In this document: piece after piece, positions 43,286-50,900 of the stretch | How positions within the stretch are numbered: the stretch's first letter is position 1 | Layout: every line of letters begins with the position of its first letter | From: Algorimicrobium echini | GTDB lineage: Bacteria > Bacteroidota > Bacteroidia > Flavobacteriales > Flavobacteriaceae | Length of the DNA: 64,000 bases | Direction: 5' to 3' | Assembly: GCF_900115185.1 (NCBI RefSeq) | Contig: NZ_FOVN01000001.1 | Location: 310,001 to 374,000, forward strand | Program-made: the position numbers and the translations under genes | Notes under the pieces: model-generated | What the model saw: the letters and a program-made list of their open reading frames with translations, nothing else | Databases searched by the model: none | What the model was told of the DNA's origin: nothing

Positions 43286-43663
43286 TTAAAATGGCAAATC
43301 GTCGTTATCTTCTTCGTTTAAATCGTCTGCAGGTGCAAATGCTTTCGCAGGAGGTACTGGTGGCATCTCTGGGTTAGAAGCATCTGCTGGAGCTGCTTCA
43401 ATACGCCATCCTTGAATGGAGTTAAAATATTTCGTTTCACCTTGTGGGTTTACCCATTCGCGACCACGTAAATTAATACTTATTTTTACTTGTTGTCCAA
43501 CTTGAAAACTATTTAATAAATCCGTTTTATCTTGAACAAATTCTACCATAATATGTTGTGGGTACTGCTCTTCTGTTGTAACGACTACTTCCCTTTTTCT
43601 AAAGCCATTGCTACCAAACGATTGTGTTTCTCCAATAACTTTAATTCTTCCTTGTACTTCCAT
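43286..43663 (-). CDS. DUF3127 protein (OB-fold-like)
   Basis: This 125-residue protein has about 85 residues of beta-rich sequence (MEVQGRIKVIGETQSFGSNG, KREVVVTTEEQYPQHIMVEF, GQQVKISINLRGREW). A Pro/Ala linker follows, with a strongly acidic end (DDLNEEDNDDLPF). The domain is DUF3127. The OB-like core with an acidic DDLPF tail strongly recalls bacterial single-strand DNA-binding proteins, whose tail recruits partners, so a DNA- or protein-binding role is plausible but unproven. It lies 21 bases after the flavin reductase gene on the same strand. Confidence 0.82.
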   Translation of the reverse strand: MEVQGRIKVIGETQSFGSNGFRKREVVVTTEEQYPQHIMVEFVQDKTDLLNSFQVGQQVKISINLRGREWVNPQGETKYFNSIQGWRIEAAPADASNPEMPPVPPAKAFAPADDLNEEDNDDLPF

Positions 43664-43684
43664 TGTTAAATTTAATTTTCTGTG

Positions 43685-44554
43685 TTATGATAATAATATT
43701 TTCCAGGCACTATCCAAATCACCAAAGCTCAAATAGTTTTTTGCCAATTTATGTTTTTTTCTGTGATTAGCATCTTTAATATTAGGATGATGCTCACTAA
43801 CTGATTCCAAAAATTCTTGAACAGCTTCTGCTGTTGGTAAAACTTCTACATTTGCCAGCATACCTAGTTCATTTCCGGTTAAAATCATACTATTCTTTAC
43901 ATGATCTGGCATTTGATCCACACCAATTCCTAACGTTGATAATGGCTTCGGGATTTCAAAAAACCCTTTTTTTGCACGGCTGTAATAACTGCCACCTGCT
44001 CTGGCAACCAAATCGAGCTTTTCTTGATTAATTTGTCCATTTTCATCCAATATATCTTCATCCATATGAAGTTTTACAACCTCACAAATAACTAGATTAC
44101 CTGCGCCTCCTTCAGTTCCCAAATGAACCACTTCATTTACCTTACATTCAAATTGAACAGGCGATTCAGCTACGCGAAATGGTTTTACCAAATCAGATTT
44201 CAACATGCTAAAACCTGCCTTATCAAACTCATTAACGCCTAACGGATACTCCGTACTACTTAATGACATTTGATGAACCATATCAAAACTTACCACGTTA
44301 ATTACTACTTCTTTTGTAGCTAAAACGTTCTCTAATGTATGTTTGGTAGTATTGTCTCGAACACGACGAGCAGGAGAAAAAATGAGTATCGGTGGATTAG
44401 CACTAAATACATTAAAAAAACTAAAAGGCGATAAATTAGGGTTTCCATCCGCATCCATTGTACTTGCAAATGCAATAGGCCTTGGAGCTACAGCACTTAA
44501 CAGATAACCGTGTAACTTGCCTGTTGATAATTCTTTAGGTTCAAATGAAATCAT
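43685..44554 (-). CDS. Flavin reductase-like FMN-binding split-barrel protein
   Basis: This 289-residue protein contains a flavin reductase-like domain. It has GYLLSAVAPRPIAFASTMDADGN, then LSPFSFFNVFSANPPILIFSPA in the FMN site, and LCEV-type strands further on. The last ~80 residues are an extra helical region. Members reduce FMN or bind it as flavoredoxins, and the substrate is unknown. The ATG at 44554 is preferred, because a GTG at 44575 would lie inside the -7 element of the promoter. DUF3127 follows and may share the transcript. Confidence 0.82.
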   Translation of the reverse strand: MISFEPKELSTGKLHGYLLSAVAPRPIAFASTMDADGNPNLSPFSFFNVFSANPPILIFSPARRVRDNTTKHTLENVLATKEVVINVVSFDMVHQMSLSSTEYPLGVNEFDKAGFSMLKSDLVKPFRVAESPVQFECKVNEVVHLGTEGGAGNLVICEVVKLHMDEDILDENGQINQEKLDLVARAGGSYYSRAKKGFFEIPKPLSTLGIGVDQMPDHVKNSMILTGNELGMLANVEVLPTAEAVQEFLESVSEHHPNIKDANHRKKHKLAKNYLSFGDLDSAWKILLS

Positions 44555-44574
44555 GAAAACTTTATTAATTTGCA

Positions 44575-44582
44575 CAAATGTA
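44575..44582 (-). promoter_or_regulatory. -7 promoter element for flavin reductase gene
   Basis: The complement reads TACATTTG, a perfect TAnnTTTG element, 21 bases before the ATG at 44554. Confidence 0.5.
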
Positions 44583-44675
44583 ATTAATCTAATAACGAAC
44601 TAAAAACGATTTGGTTATCATCTCACACAATATTATTAACAGATTTCCATTATATTAACATTCCAAAATAAACCT

Positions 44676-45845
44676 ATGCTTTTTTCCAAATACCGAAATC
44701 TTACTCGTTATATCATTGTTGCCGCAAGTTTTGTTATTATATCCTTAATTCTGTGGAATACTTTTGTGTTTTTTCAATATTTTAAAGAAGAGCAACGTCA
44801 AAAAATGGACATCTGGGCATTTGCACAAACAGAGTTTCAAAAAAACATGCTGGATGATGACGTAAACCCTATGGTATCTAAAGTATTAATTAGCAAAAAC
44901 GACAACCAAATAGTAGTTGTTGATGCTGAAGGGGTTATTGGCTTAACCAATAATATTGAAGAGAACCAACTTAAAAATGAAGAAAGCACAAATAAACTCA
45001 TCGCTGAGTTAGCTACTGAAAACAAACCTATTGAACTTTCTTATATAGACCCTAAAACTAATCAGAAAATTCATGGTGGTTATCTATACTATGGTAATTC
45101 ACCTTTAATTACGAAACTCAAATACTACCCACTTGCTTTATTACTGATTATTATATTATTTGGTGCTGTTGCTTACTTTTTTTACCGGAGTACAAAAATT
45201 GCCACACAAAACAAATTATGGTCTGGAATGGCCAAGGAAACAGCGCATCAAATAGGAACACCATTATCATCTTTAATTGGCTGGACAGAAATACTTAAAA
45301 CCGAACAGGTAAATCCGGAATACATTCTAGAAATAGAAAAAGATATTAGTCGCCTGCAAACTATAACGGAACGTTTTAGTAAAATAGGCTCCTTACCAAA
45401 ACTAGAAAAAGCGGATATTGTGGCCGAAACATTAGAGTCTTATGACTACCTAAAAACGCGTTCATCTAAACTTATTGAATTTGACATTTCGGTACCAGAA
45501 AACCCTATTTATGTACAACTAAACAAACAGCTTTTTAGTTGGACTATTGAAAATTTGGTAAAAAATGCCATCGATGCCATGCGTGGCAAAGGAAAATTAA
45601 CAATAATCATTTCGCAATTAGAAGATAATGTAAAAATAAAGATTACAGATACTGGAAAAGGACTTACTAGAAATCAATTTAAACGTATCTTTGACCCTGG
45701 TTTTACAACAAAAAAACGTGGTTGGGGATTGGGCCTATCTTTAGCCAAACGAATTATTGAAGAATTCCACAACGGAAAAATTTATGTGCTTGAATCTGAA
45801 ATTGATAAAGGGACTAGCATGCAAATCCTTTTAAAAACAACCTAA
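44676..45845 (+). CDS. Orphan sensor histidine kinase
   Basis: This 389-residue kinase has two membrane helices (about residues 10-33 and 152-172) enclosing a periplasmic domain of about 115 residues. The HisKA box is unusual, reading KETAHQIGTPLSSLIGW, with His near residue 191. The HATPase domain has NLVKNAIDAM, DTGKGL and GWGLGLSLAKRI. This HQIGTPL form is found in NtrB-like kinases. No response regulator gene is adjacent. The next gene, 2 bases downstream, encodes a small zinc-ribbon membrane protein. Confidence 0.86.
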   Translation: MLFSKYRNLTRYIIVAASFVIISLILWNTFVFFQYFKEEQRQKMDIWAFAQTEFQKNMLDDDVNPMVSKVLISKNDNQIVVVDAEGVIGLTNNIEENQLKNEESTNKLIAELATENKPIELSYIDPKTNQKIHGGYLYYGNSPLITKLKYYPLALLLIIILFGAVAYFFYRSTKIATQNKLWSGMAKETAHQIGTPLSSLIGWTEILKTEQVNPEYILEIEKDISRLQTITERFSKIGSLPKLEKADIVAETLESYDYLKTRSSKLIEFDISVPENPIYVQLNKQLFSWTIENLVKNAIDAMRGKGKLTIIISQLEDNVKIKITDTGKGLTRNQFKRIFDPGFTTKKRGWGLGLSLAKRIIEEFHNGKIYVLESEIDKGTSMQILLKTT

Positions 45846-45847
45846 TT

Positions 45848-46195
45848 ATGGATGATAGATTTATAACAATTAAAGAAGTGGCCATTAATAATAACTGTCC
45901 AGAATGTTATAACACCAATGGTTTACATTTTACGTTTAAGCAGAAATTTGTAGAAACCTCCTTTTACAAATCGTTAACTACCGAAACAGCCCACGAACTT
46001 AATTGTAAAACCTGTGAAACAACCATTTACCCTGTAAATTGGACCGATGATATTGATCGGGTTTTTGAATACCAACAACGCGCTTATGTTCCTAAAAAAG
46101 CGTCCTTTAAATTAAAAAAAACAGCTTGGTTAGCTATTGGCATTCTAATTGGAATTATAGCCGTTGGAATTGCAGCAACCGTGTTCTTTAATTAA
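45848..46195 (+). CDS. Hypothetical zinc-ribbon protein with C-terminal membrane anchor
   Basis: This 115-residue protein has two CxxC pairs (CPEC near residue 16 and CKTC near 54) likely to bind zinc. A central region around VNWTDDIDRVFEYQQRAYVP follows, and one hydrophobic C-terminal helix (AWLAIGILIGIIAVGIAATVFF). The family is not recognised. It is coupled to the orphan histidine kinase by a 2-base gap, so a regulatory or accessory link to that kinase is possible. It ends one base before the convergent HIT gene stop. Confidence 0.65.
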   Translation: MDDRFITIKEVAINNNCPECYNTNGLHFTFKQKFVETSFYKSLTTETAHELNCKTCETTIYPVNWTDDIDRVFEYQQRAYVPKKASFKLKKTAWLAIGILIGIIAVGIAATVFFN

Positions 46196-46196
46196 G

Positions 46197-46586
46197 TTAC
46201 AGATGCGCTCTAATTGCTTTCGCTACGTTTTCAAAATCTTCTTCTGTTAATTTCTCTTTAGAAATAAAGCGCGCATCTTCCATGGTATTTAATGGAATTA
46301 AATGCACGTGTGCATGCGGAACTTCCAAACCAATAACGGTTAAACCAACACGTTTACAAGGCACAGCTTTTTTAATGGCTAATGCTATTTGTCTAGAAAA
46401 CTCTAACAAACCATGATAAGAAACCTCATCTAAATCAAATAATTTATCAACTTCCTGTTTTGGAATACAGAGCGTATGCCCTTTGGCATTAGGATTAATG
46501 TCTAAAAAAGCGAAATAATCTTCAGTTTCCGCAATTTTATAACACGGAATGTCGCCATTAATTATTTTTGTGAACAGTGTTGCCAT
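46197..46586 (-). CDS. HIT-family nucleotide hydrolase
   Basis: This 129-residue HIT protein has the catalytic triad motif HAHVHLIPL near residue 100. The N-terminal FTKIINGDIPCYKIAETEDYFAFLD pattern is typical of HinT/YcfF-like adenosine 5'-phosphoramidase hydrolases. Length is normal. greA lies upstream on the same strand but a terminator separates them, so the HIT gene probably has its own promoter, which I could not identify. Confidence 0.92.
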   Translation of the reverse strand: MATLFTKIINGDIPCYKIAETEDYFAFLDINPNAKGHTLCIPKQEVDKLFDLDEVSYHGLLEFSRQIALAIKKAVPCKRVGLTVIGLEVPHAHVHLIPLNTMEDARFISKEKLTEEDFENVAKAIRAHL

Positions 46587-46615
46587 AGTATGCTATTAGT
46601 ATACCTGTAAATATA

Positions 46616-46644
46616 AAAAGATTCCCGCTTTAAGGGAATCTTTT
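46616..46644 (-). terminator. Terminator after greA
   Basis: The 11-bp stem AAAAGATTCCC/GGGAATCTTTT encloses a 7-base loop. A second small hairpin (CTTCCC ... GGGAGG type) lies at about 46668-46695 between it and the greA stop. Confidence 0.82.
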
Positions 46645-46701
46645 CAAGAATAATTTCGTGGTTACTATTTATCGTTCCTCCCGTAATGGGAAGCGAGCTT
46701 A

Positions 46702-47175
46702 TTATCTAGATATTTCTAAAATATCAAATTTCATAACGCCATTTGGCACTTGCACTTCGGCAACTTCGCCAACAGATTTGCCCAACAAACCTTTACCAAT
46801 TGGTGAGTTAACAGATAACTTTCCGGAAGCTAAATCGGCTTCACCATCGGCAACCAAGGTATAGGTCATTTCCATGCCGTTGGTTTGATTTTTTATTTTC
46901 ACTTTGGAAAGCACCAATACTTTAGAGTTGTCTAATTGCGATTCGTCAATAACTCTGGCGCCAGCTAAAGCACTTTCTAATTTAGATATTTTCATCTCCA
47001 ACATACCTTGGGCTTCTTTAGCAGCATCATACTCGGCATTTTCACTTAAATCACCTTTATCTCTGGCCTCTGCAATGGCTTGAGATGCTTTTGAACGCTC
47101 AACATCTTTTAATTGGCGTAACTCTTCACGTAATTTCTTTAATCCTTCGGGTGTATAATAAGATACTTTACTCAT
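46702..47175 (-). CDS. greA: Transcription elongation factor GreA
   Basis: This 157-residue factor rescues backtracked RNA polymerase by stimulating transcript cleavage. The N-terminal coiled coil (YYTPEGLKKLREELRQLKDVERSKASQAIAEARDKGD) carries the acidic tip region DLSENAEYDAAKE, and the C-terminal FKBP-like domain has SPIGKGLLGKSVGEVAEVQVPNG. It has an unusual 5' leader of about 100 bases with two predicted hairpins (see the separate entry) and a strong terminator. Confidence 0.95.
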   Translation of the reverse strand: MSKVSYYTPEGLKKLREELRQLKDVERSKASQAIAEARDKGDLSENAEYDAAKEAQGMLEMKISKLESALAGARVIDESQLDNSKVLVLSKVKIKNQTNGMEMTYTLVADGEADLASGKLSVNSPIGKGLLGKSVGEVAEVQVPNGVMKFDILEISR

Positions 47176-47202
47176 AACGTCATGTTTTATAATAATAAAA
47201 AG

Positions 47203-47285
47203 ATGCTGAAAACAAATGGACTGTTAGCGCCAAATCTGTTCAGCATAAAAAAATCCCGCTTGCACGAGATATAAATACAAAGCTA
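47203..47285 (-). promoter_or_regulatory. greA promoter and structured leader
   Basis: On the minus strand a -7 element TAGCTTTG (47285-47278) is followed by a terminator-like hairpin ATCTCG/CGGGAT (47270-47253) with a run of seven T. A longer stem formed by ATGCTGAA (47210-47203 region) and TTCAGCAT (47246-47239 region) comes next, then the greA start at 47175. Both structures lie in the untranslated leader. Confidence 0.5.
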
Positions 47286-47445
47286 CACAATTTTTTTGAT
47301 TCTTGTAAGTTTACCACTTGTTAATACTATGATAAGTAGCTAGACTTTAATCGATTTGAACAGCAATATGCAAGTCAGCTAAATATACGAAATTTTTTAT
47401 ACGCTTGGGTTTTTGTTGTAAATTGCCTTCAAAAAATAATTGGTT

Positions 47446-47895
47446 ATGAAATATCTGTTTTTACTTGTTTTTGCATCTGTTTTTTTTACGTCTTGTAATA
47501 AAAATGATGATGATATAGTGCGCCAAAATGAATTTTTACCTAACTACAATTTTGATACAGGTACTTTAATAAACACCAATTTACCACAGTATAGTGATAT
47601 GGAATTCCCAAATAATTATGTGATATTAAATAATAATTACGGCATTAATGGTGTGGTGGTTTTTTATGCAGGTGGCAATAATTATAATGCTTTTGAACTA
47701 TCTGACCCAAATCATGTTATTCGCGATTGCTCGAAATTAACCGTTACAGGCGTTATTGCTTCTTGTACTTGTGATGATGATAATTCCTATGATATTTTAA
47801 CAGGCCAACCACAAGAAGGCACTACAGGACAATATGGTTTGAAACGCTATTTTGTTGAAAAAACAGGAAATATTATTCGGGTTTATAATAATTAG
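47446..47895 (+). CDS. Lipoprotein, possibly Rieske-fold without cluster ligands
   Basis: This 149-residue protein has a lipoprotein signal (LVFASVFFTSC, lipidation Cys near residue 17). A beta-rich domain follows with FYAGGNNYNAFELSDPNH, then CSKLTVTGVIASCTCDDDNSYDILTG. The order of strands and the paired Cys-rich loops recall Rieske-type domains of small flavobacterial lipoproteins, but the His ligands of a CxH...CxxH site are absent. No [2Fe-2S] cluster is therefore predicted. An in-frame TTG at 47440 is rejected in favour of ATG 47446. The ~150 bases before the gene hold no clear promoter. Confidence 0.6.
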   Translation: MKYLFLLVFASVFFTSCNKNDDDIVRQNEFLPNYNFDTGTLINTNLPQYSDMEFPNNYVILNNNYGINGVVVFYAGGNNYNAFELSDPNHVIRDCSKLTVTGVIASCTCDDDNSYDILTGQPQEGTTGQYGLKRYFVEKTGNIIRVYNN

Positions 47896-47933
47896 AAAGC
47901 ATAGCGTTTTTCATTTATAAATTGAGAAAATTA

Positions 47934-47976
47934 AAAAACTGCCTAAAAACGATAATTTGTTTTAGGCAGTTTTTTA
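47934..47976. terminator. Strong bidirectional terminator
   Basis: The stem AAAAACTGCCTAAAA/TTTTAGGCAGTTTTT lies between the convergent lipoprotein and TonB-dependent receptor genes. Confidence 0.9.
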
Positions 47977-48008
47977 ATTTATGAGATTATTTTACACACA
48001 TAATCTTC

Positions 48009-50255
48009 TTAAAACTTCAAGGTCATTCCCAATAAAAAATTAGTAGTTGCTTGTGGATAAAAACCAGCACCTTCAATAGTTGACACTTGTGGTGGATTAG
48101 ACCAGGTATCATCATAGGTATAATAGTAACCATTGGATTCATACTTGACATTAAAAATATTATTTACAAGGCCAGAAAACAAAATTGATTTTAAAAATGG
48201 TTTAGTATTTTCATCTCTTTGGAAGGATAACTCATAATTAACATTAAAATCATTAATAAAATAACTATCCAATTTGGAGGCTTCCGCCTCTGTATTACTC
48301 ATAAACTGGTCGCCAACAAATTTACTTAAAAGGGTTAATTGTAAATTAGTAACTGGTTGAAATGTTAACGCATTGGATGCAATCCACTCTGGAGAAAAGG
48401 AAATATCAGTTTTACCGAAATTTACCAAACCACCATCAAACTCCGTAATTGTCTCTTTGTTTTTATTGGAACTCCAAGTTATACTAGGTTGTAAGCGCCA
48501 TTTGTTACCAATTTGTACTGCAGCTTCCACTTCCAAACCTAAACGGTAACTATCACCACTATTGGTACGAATTGGATTTCCAGACTGATCAATGTTTCCT
48601 GTTAAAACTAATTGCTCGTTATACAACATGTAATAGGCATTCACATTTAAACGAAATTTTTCAGTATCATGTCGCCAACCTAATTCAAAATCATTTAATT
48701 GCTCTGGTTTTACGTCTGCATTATTTTCAAAATCATCGCGACTTGGCTCACGATTGGCACGTGCATACGAGAAATACATACTATTGTTTGAATTGAACGA
48801 ATAGGTAATTCCTGCTTTTGGATTAAAAAAGGCATAATTTTCATCTACATCAAATGGGATTCTATCCGAATTTAAACCATCAATGGTATAATCCACGAGT
48901 CGCAACTGCAAATCTGCAAAGAGGCTAATGTTCTTATTCAATTTAAACGTTCCTTTTCCAAAAAAATTCAGATCCGATTTTATTCCAGTACTTTCATAAT
49001 AACGATCGGTATTCATACTATTACTGGCAAATTGTGCCCAAATAATCTCACCAAAGTGACCACCATCATAATAACTATAAGAACCACCAAAAATCACATC
49101 TAGCTGATTATTTTTGTAGTTCGCATTGGCATTCACTACATAGAAATCATTATCCAACCAACGACGTCTTACCAAATCCGTTTCCGAAATCGTATCCGTT
49201 GCAATTACAATCTCATTTAAACCATAATCGGCAAACTCGGCATCCTCTTTATATTGCTCAAAATAACCACGTCCTGCGGTATAATTGAACGCCATGTTGG
49301 TAGACCAATTGTTATCGTAACGTTGGTTCCAATGGAGTTGATAATGGTCCTGTTGATAATTATCTACTTCATTTTCGTAAAACTGGGTATTGCCATTTTC
49401 ATCTGTATATTCACCTGCTGTGTTATAGGTTCTATCATTTTCTAATTTCTCTAAATCTTCCAAGCCGTTCCAAGACTGATAGGTTATTTCTTTGCCCGAA
49501 AATGTAATGGCTTTTATCAAGGTATTTGCCGATTTATAAGATCCTTGTAGGAAATACGATTTTAAATCGGATGAAGCACGATCTATATAACCATCCGATT
49601 TTATATTTGATAAACGTCCAGCAAATTCTACGCGATCATTTAGCAAACCTGTACTAAATTTTAAGGTGTGCTTACGGGTATTAAAACTCCCAAATGAATT
49701 AGCAAATTCGCCATAAGCCTCGTTGGAAACAGCATCCGTTAATACGTTTATACTCGCTCCAAATGCTCCTGACCCATTGGTAGATGTCCCAACGCCACGT
49801 TGTAATTGCAGGCTCTCTACCGACGAGGCAAAATCGTTTAAATTCACCCAAAATGTACCTAAAGATTCCGCATCATTATAAGGGATACCATTAATAGTTA
49901 CGTTAGTAGATTGTGCATTAATACCACGCACGCGAATACCAGTATAACCAACACCTGCTCCTGCATCTGATGTGGTAACTACAGATGGCAAATAATTAAG
50001 TAAAATAGGAATATCTTGACCCAAATTACGTTGCTCTATTTCTTCTTTTGAAAGATTGGAATGGGTAATTGGCGAATCGGCTTGTACACGAACCGATCGT
50101 ACTAAAACTTCGTCTAAAGTTTCTAATTTCGTAGAATCTTGTGGTTTTTCTTGTGAAAACATTCCAAAAGACGTTGTTAAAAAAAAGGAAAGCAATCCTG
50201 CTTTTTGAAGATGTTGCCAGCGAAAAACTGACGCGTTGTTGAATAAAAATTTCAT
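48009..50255 (-). CDS. TonB-dependent outer-membrane receptor under TPP riboswitch control
   Basis: This 748-residue receptor has a signal peptide (LLSFFLTTSFGMFSQ), a TonB-box-like segment (ETLDEVLVRSV), and a plug domain with GIRVRGINAQSTNVTINGIPYNDAES and SLQLQRGVGTSTNGSGAFGASINV. A 22-strand-type beta barrel ends in LLGMTLKF. A carboxypeptidase-like N-terminal extension and SusD partner are absent, so it is a classical siderophore/vitamin type. A TPP riboswitch lies in its leader, so the substrate is very probably thiamine or a thiamine precursor. Rodionov and co-workers described such TPP-controlled receptors in Bacteroidota (family knowledge). Confidence 0.9.
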   Translation of the reverse strand: MKFLFNNASVFRWQHLQKAGLLSFFLTTSFGMFSQEKPQDSTKLETLDEVLVRSVRVQADSPITHSNLSKEEIEQRNLGQDIPILLNYLPSVVTTSDAGAGVGYTGIRVRGINAQSTNVTINGIPYNDAESLGTFWVNLNDFASSVESLQLQRGVGTSTNGSGAFGASINVLTDAVSNEAYGEFANSFGSFNTRKHTLKFSTGLLNDRVEFAGRLSNIKSDGYIDRASSDLKSYFLQGSYKSANTLIKAITFSGKEITYQSWNGLEDLEKLENDRTYNTAGEYTDENGNTQFYENEVDNYQQDHYQLHWNQRYDNNWSTNMAFNYTAGRGYFEQYKEDAEFADYGLNEIVIATDTISETDLVRRRWLDNDFYVVNANANYKNNQLDVIFGGSYSYYDGGHFGEIIWAQFASNSMNTDRYYESTGIKSDLNFFGKGTFKLNKNISLFADLQLRLVDYTIDGLNSDRIPFDVDENYAFFNPKAGITYSFNSNNSMYFSYARANREPSRDDFENNADVKPEQLNDFELGWRHDTEKFRLNVNAYYMLYNEQLVLTGNIDQSGNPIRTNSGDSYRLGLEVEAAVQIGNKWRLQPSITWSSNKNKETITEFDGGLVNFGKTDISFSPEWIASNALTFQPVTNLQLTLLSKFVGDQFMSNTEAEASKLDSYFINDFNVNYELSFQRDENTKPFLKSILFSGLVNNIFNVKYESNGYYYTYDDTWSNPPQVSTIEGAGFYPQATTNFLLGMTLKF

Positions 50256-50354
50256 TCGATAAAATAAATTTAGCGAATAAAAAGAGGTGATTATTCTGGT
50301 TAAAAAATTAGTTTATTTGTTGCCATACGTATCTACGTACAACATGACAAAATT

Positions 50355-50440
50355 ATTGTTATTTTCCTAAACAGCATTACCTGTTCTAGGTTCAATGGGT
50401 ATGATCTCAGCCGTTATTGGGCACCCCTTTATGAGAACGC
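50355..50440 (-). ncRNA. TPP riboswitch (THI element)
   Basis: The minus strand shows the THI-box core in order. GGGGTGCCC begins at 50427, followed by GGCTGAGATCATACCC, TTGAACCTAGAACAGG, TAATGCTG and TTTAGGAAAA, ending near 50361. P2 (GGGT.../ACCC), P4 (CCTA/TAGG) and P5 (CAG/CTG) pair as expected, and the invariant CUGAGA and GGTAATGC segments are intact. A promoter element sits 3 bases upstream. The following ~100 bases to the receptor start contain a TACGTA-rich imperfect hairpin and a run of six T that may be the expression platform. Confidence 0.93.
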
Positions 50441-50442
50441 TG

Positions 50443-50450
50443 CAAATGTA
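50443..50450 (-). promoter_or_regulatory. -7 promoter element for the riboswitch transcript
   Basis: The complement reads TACATTTG, a perfect TAnnTTTG element placed so that transcription starts at the 5' edge of the TPP aptamer. Confidence 0.6.
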
Positions 50451-50494
50451 ATTAACAATGCATAATTAAAAAAGGATAATGTATAATTATTCTG

Positions 50495-50899
50495 CTAAAC
50501 TTCAGGTGGCTTTCTATTAGCCTTCTTTTCAGCATTTTTTTTCTTATAGGAAAGTCTTTTAAGCTTTACAGCTTTCGGAACTTTAGTCGGTTTTCGCTTT
50601 TTAGGCACGATTAATCCTATCTTTATCATCTCTAAAAAGCGCTTAATAACCAAGTCTTTATTTTTGTGTTGACTGCGACTATCGTCACTAGAGAGAATTA
50701 ATACACCATCGGTTGTTAACCGGTTATTTAGGCTTTTAAAAAGTCGTGTTTTCTGATTTTCCGAAAATACCTGCGAATTTGGTAAATCCCAATTCAATAC
50801 CACTTTAGAGGATGTTTTATTTACATGCTGCCCTCCAGCACCCGAACTTCTTACCGCTTTAAATGATAATTCTGTAATAAGTAAAGCTGCATCAAACAT
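50495..50899 (-). CDS. arfB: Alternative ribosome-rescue peptidyl-tRNA hydrolase ArfB
   Basis: This 134-residue release-factor-like protein has the catalytic GGQ in RSSGAGGQHVNKTSSKV (residues about 17-33). A basic C-terminal tail (KKRKPTKVPKAVKLKRLSYKKK) enters the empty mRNA channel of stalled ribosomes. The length separates it from full release factors. Its start is one base after the DUF4301 stop, so it ends the operon. A link to the upstream transport genes is positional only. Confidence 0.93.
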   Translation of the reverse strand: MFDAALLITELSFKAVRSSGAGGQHVNKTSSKVVLNWDLPNSQVFSENQKTRLFKSLNNRLTTDGVLILSSDDSRSQHKNKDLVIKRFLEMIKIGLIVPKKRKPTKVPKAVKLKRLSYKKKNAEKKANRKPPEV

Positions 50900-50900
50900 A

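Noticed and set aside
50380-50405. tRNA T-loop-like GGTTCAA string
   Set aside because: On the other strand it is the conserved TTGAACC segment of the TPP riboswitch. No tRNA cloverleaf can be drawn around it.
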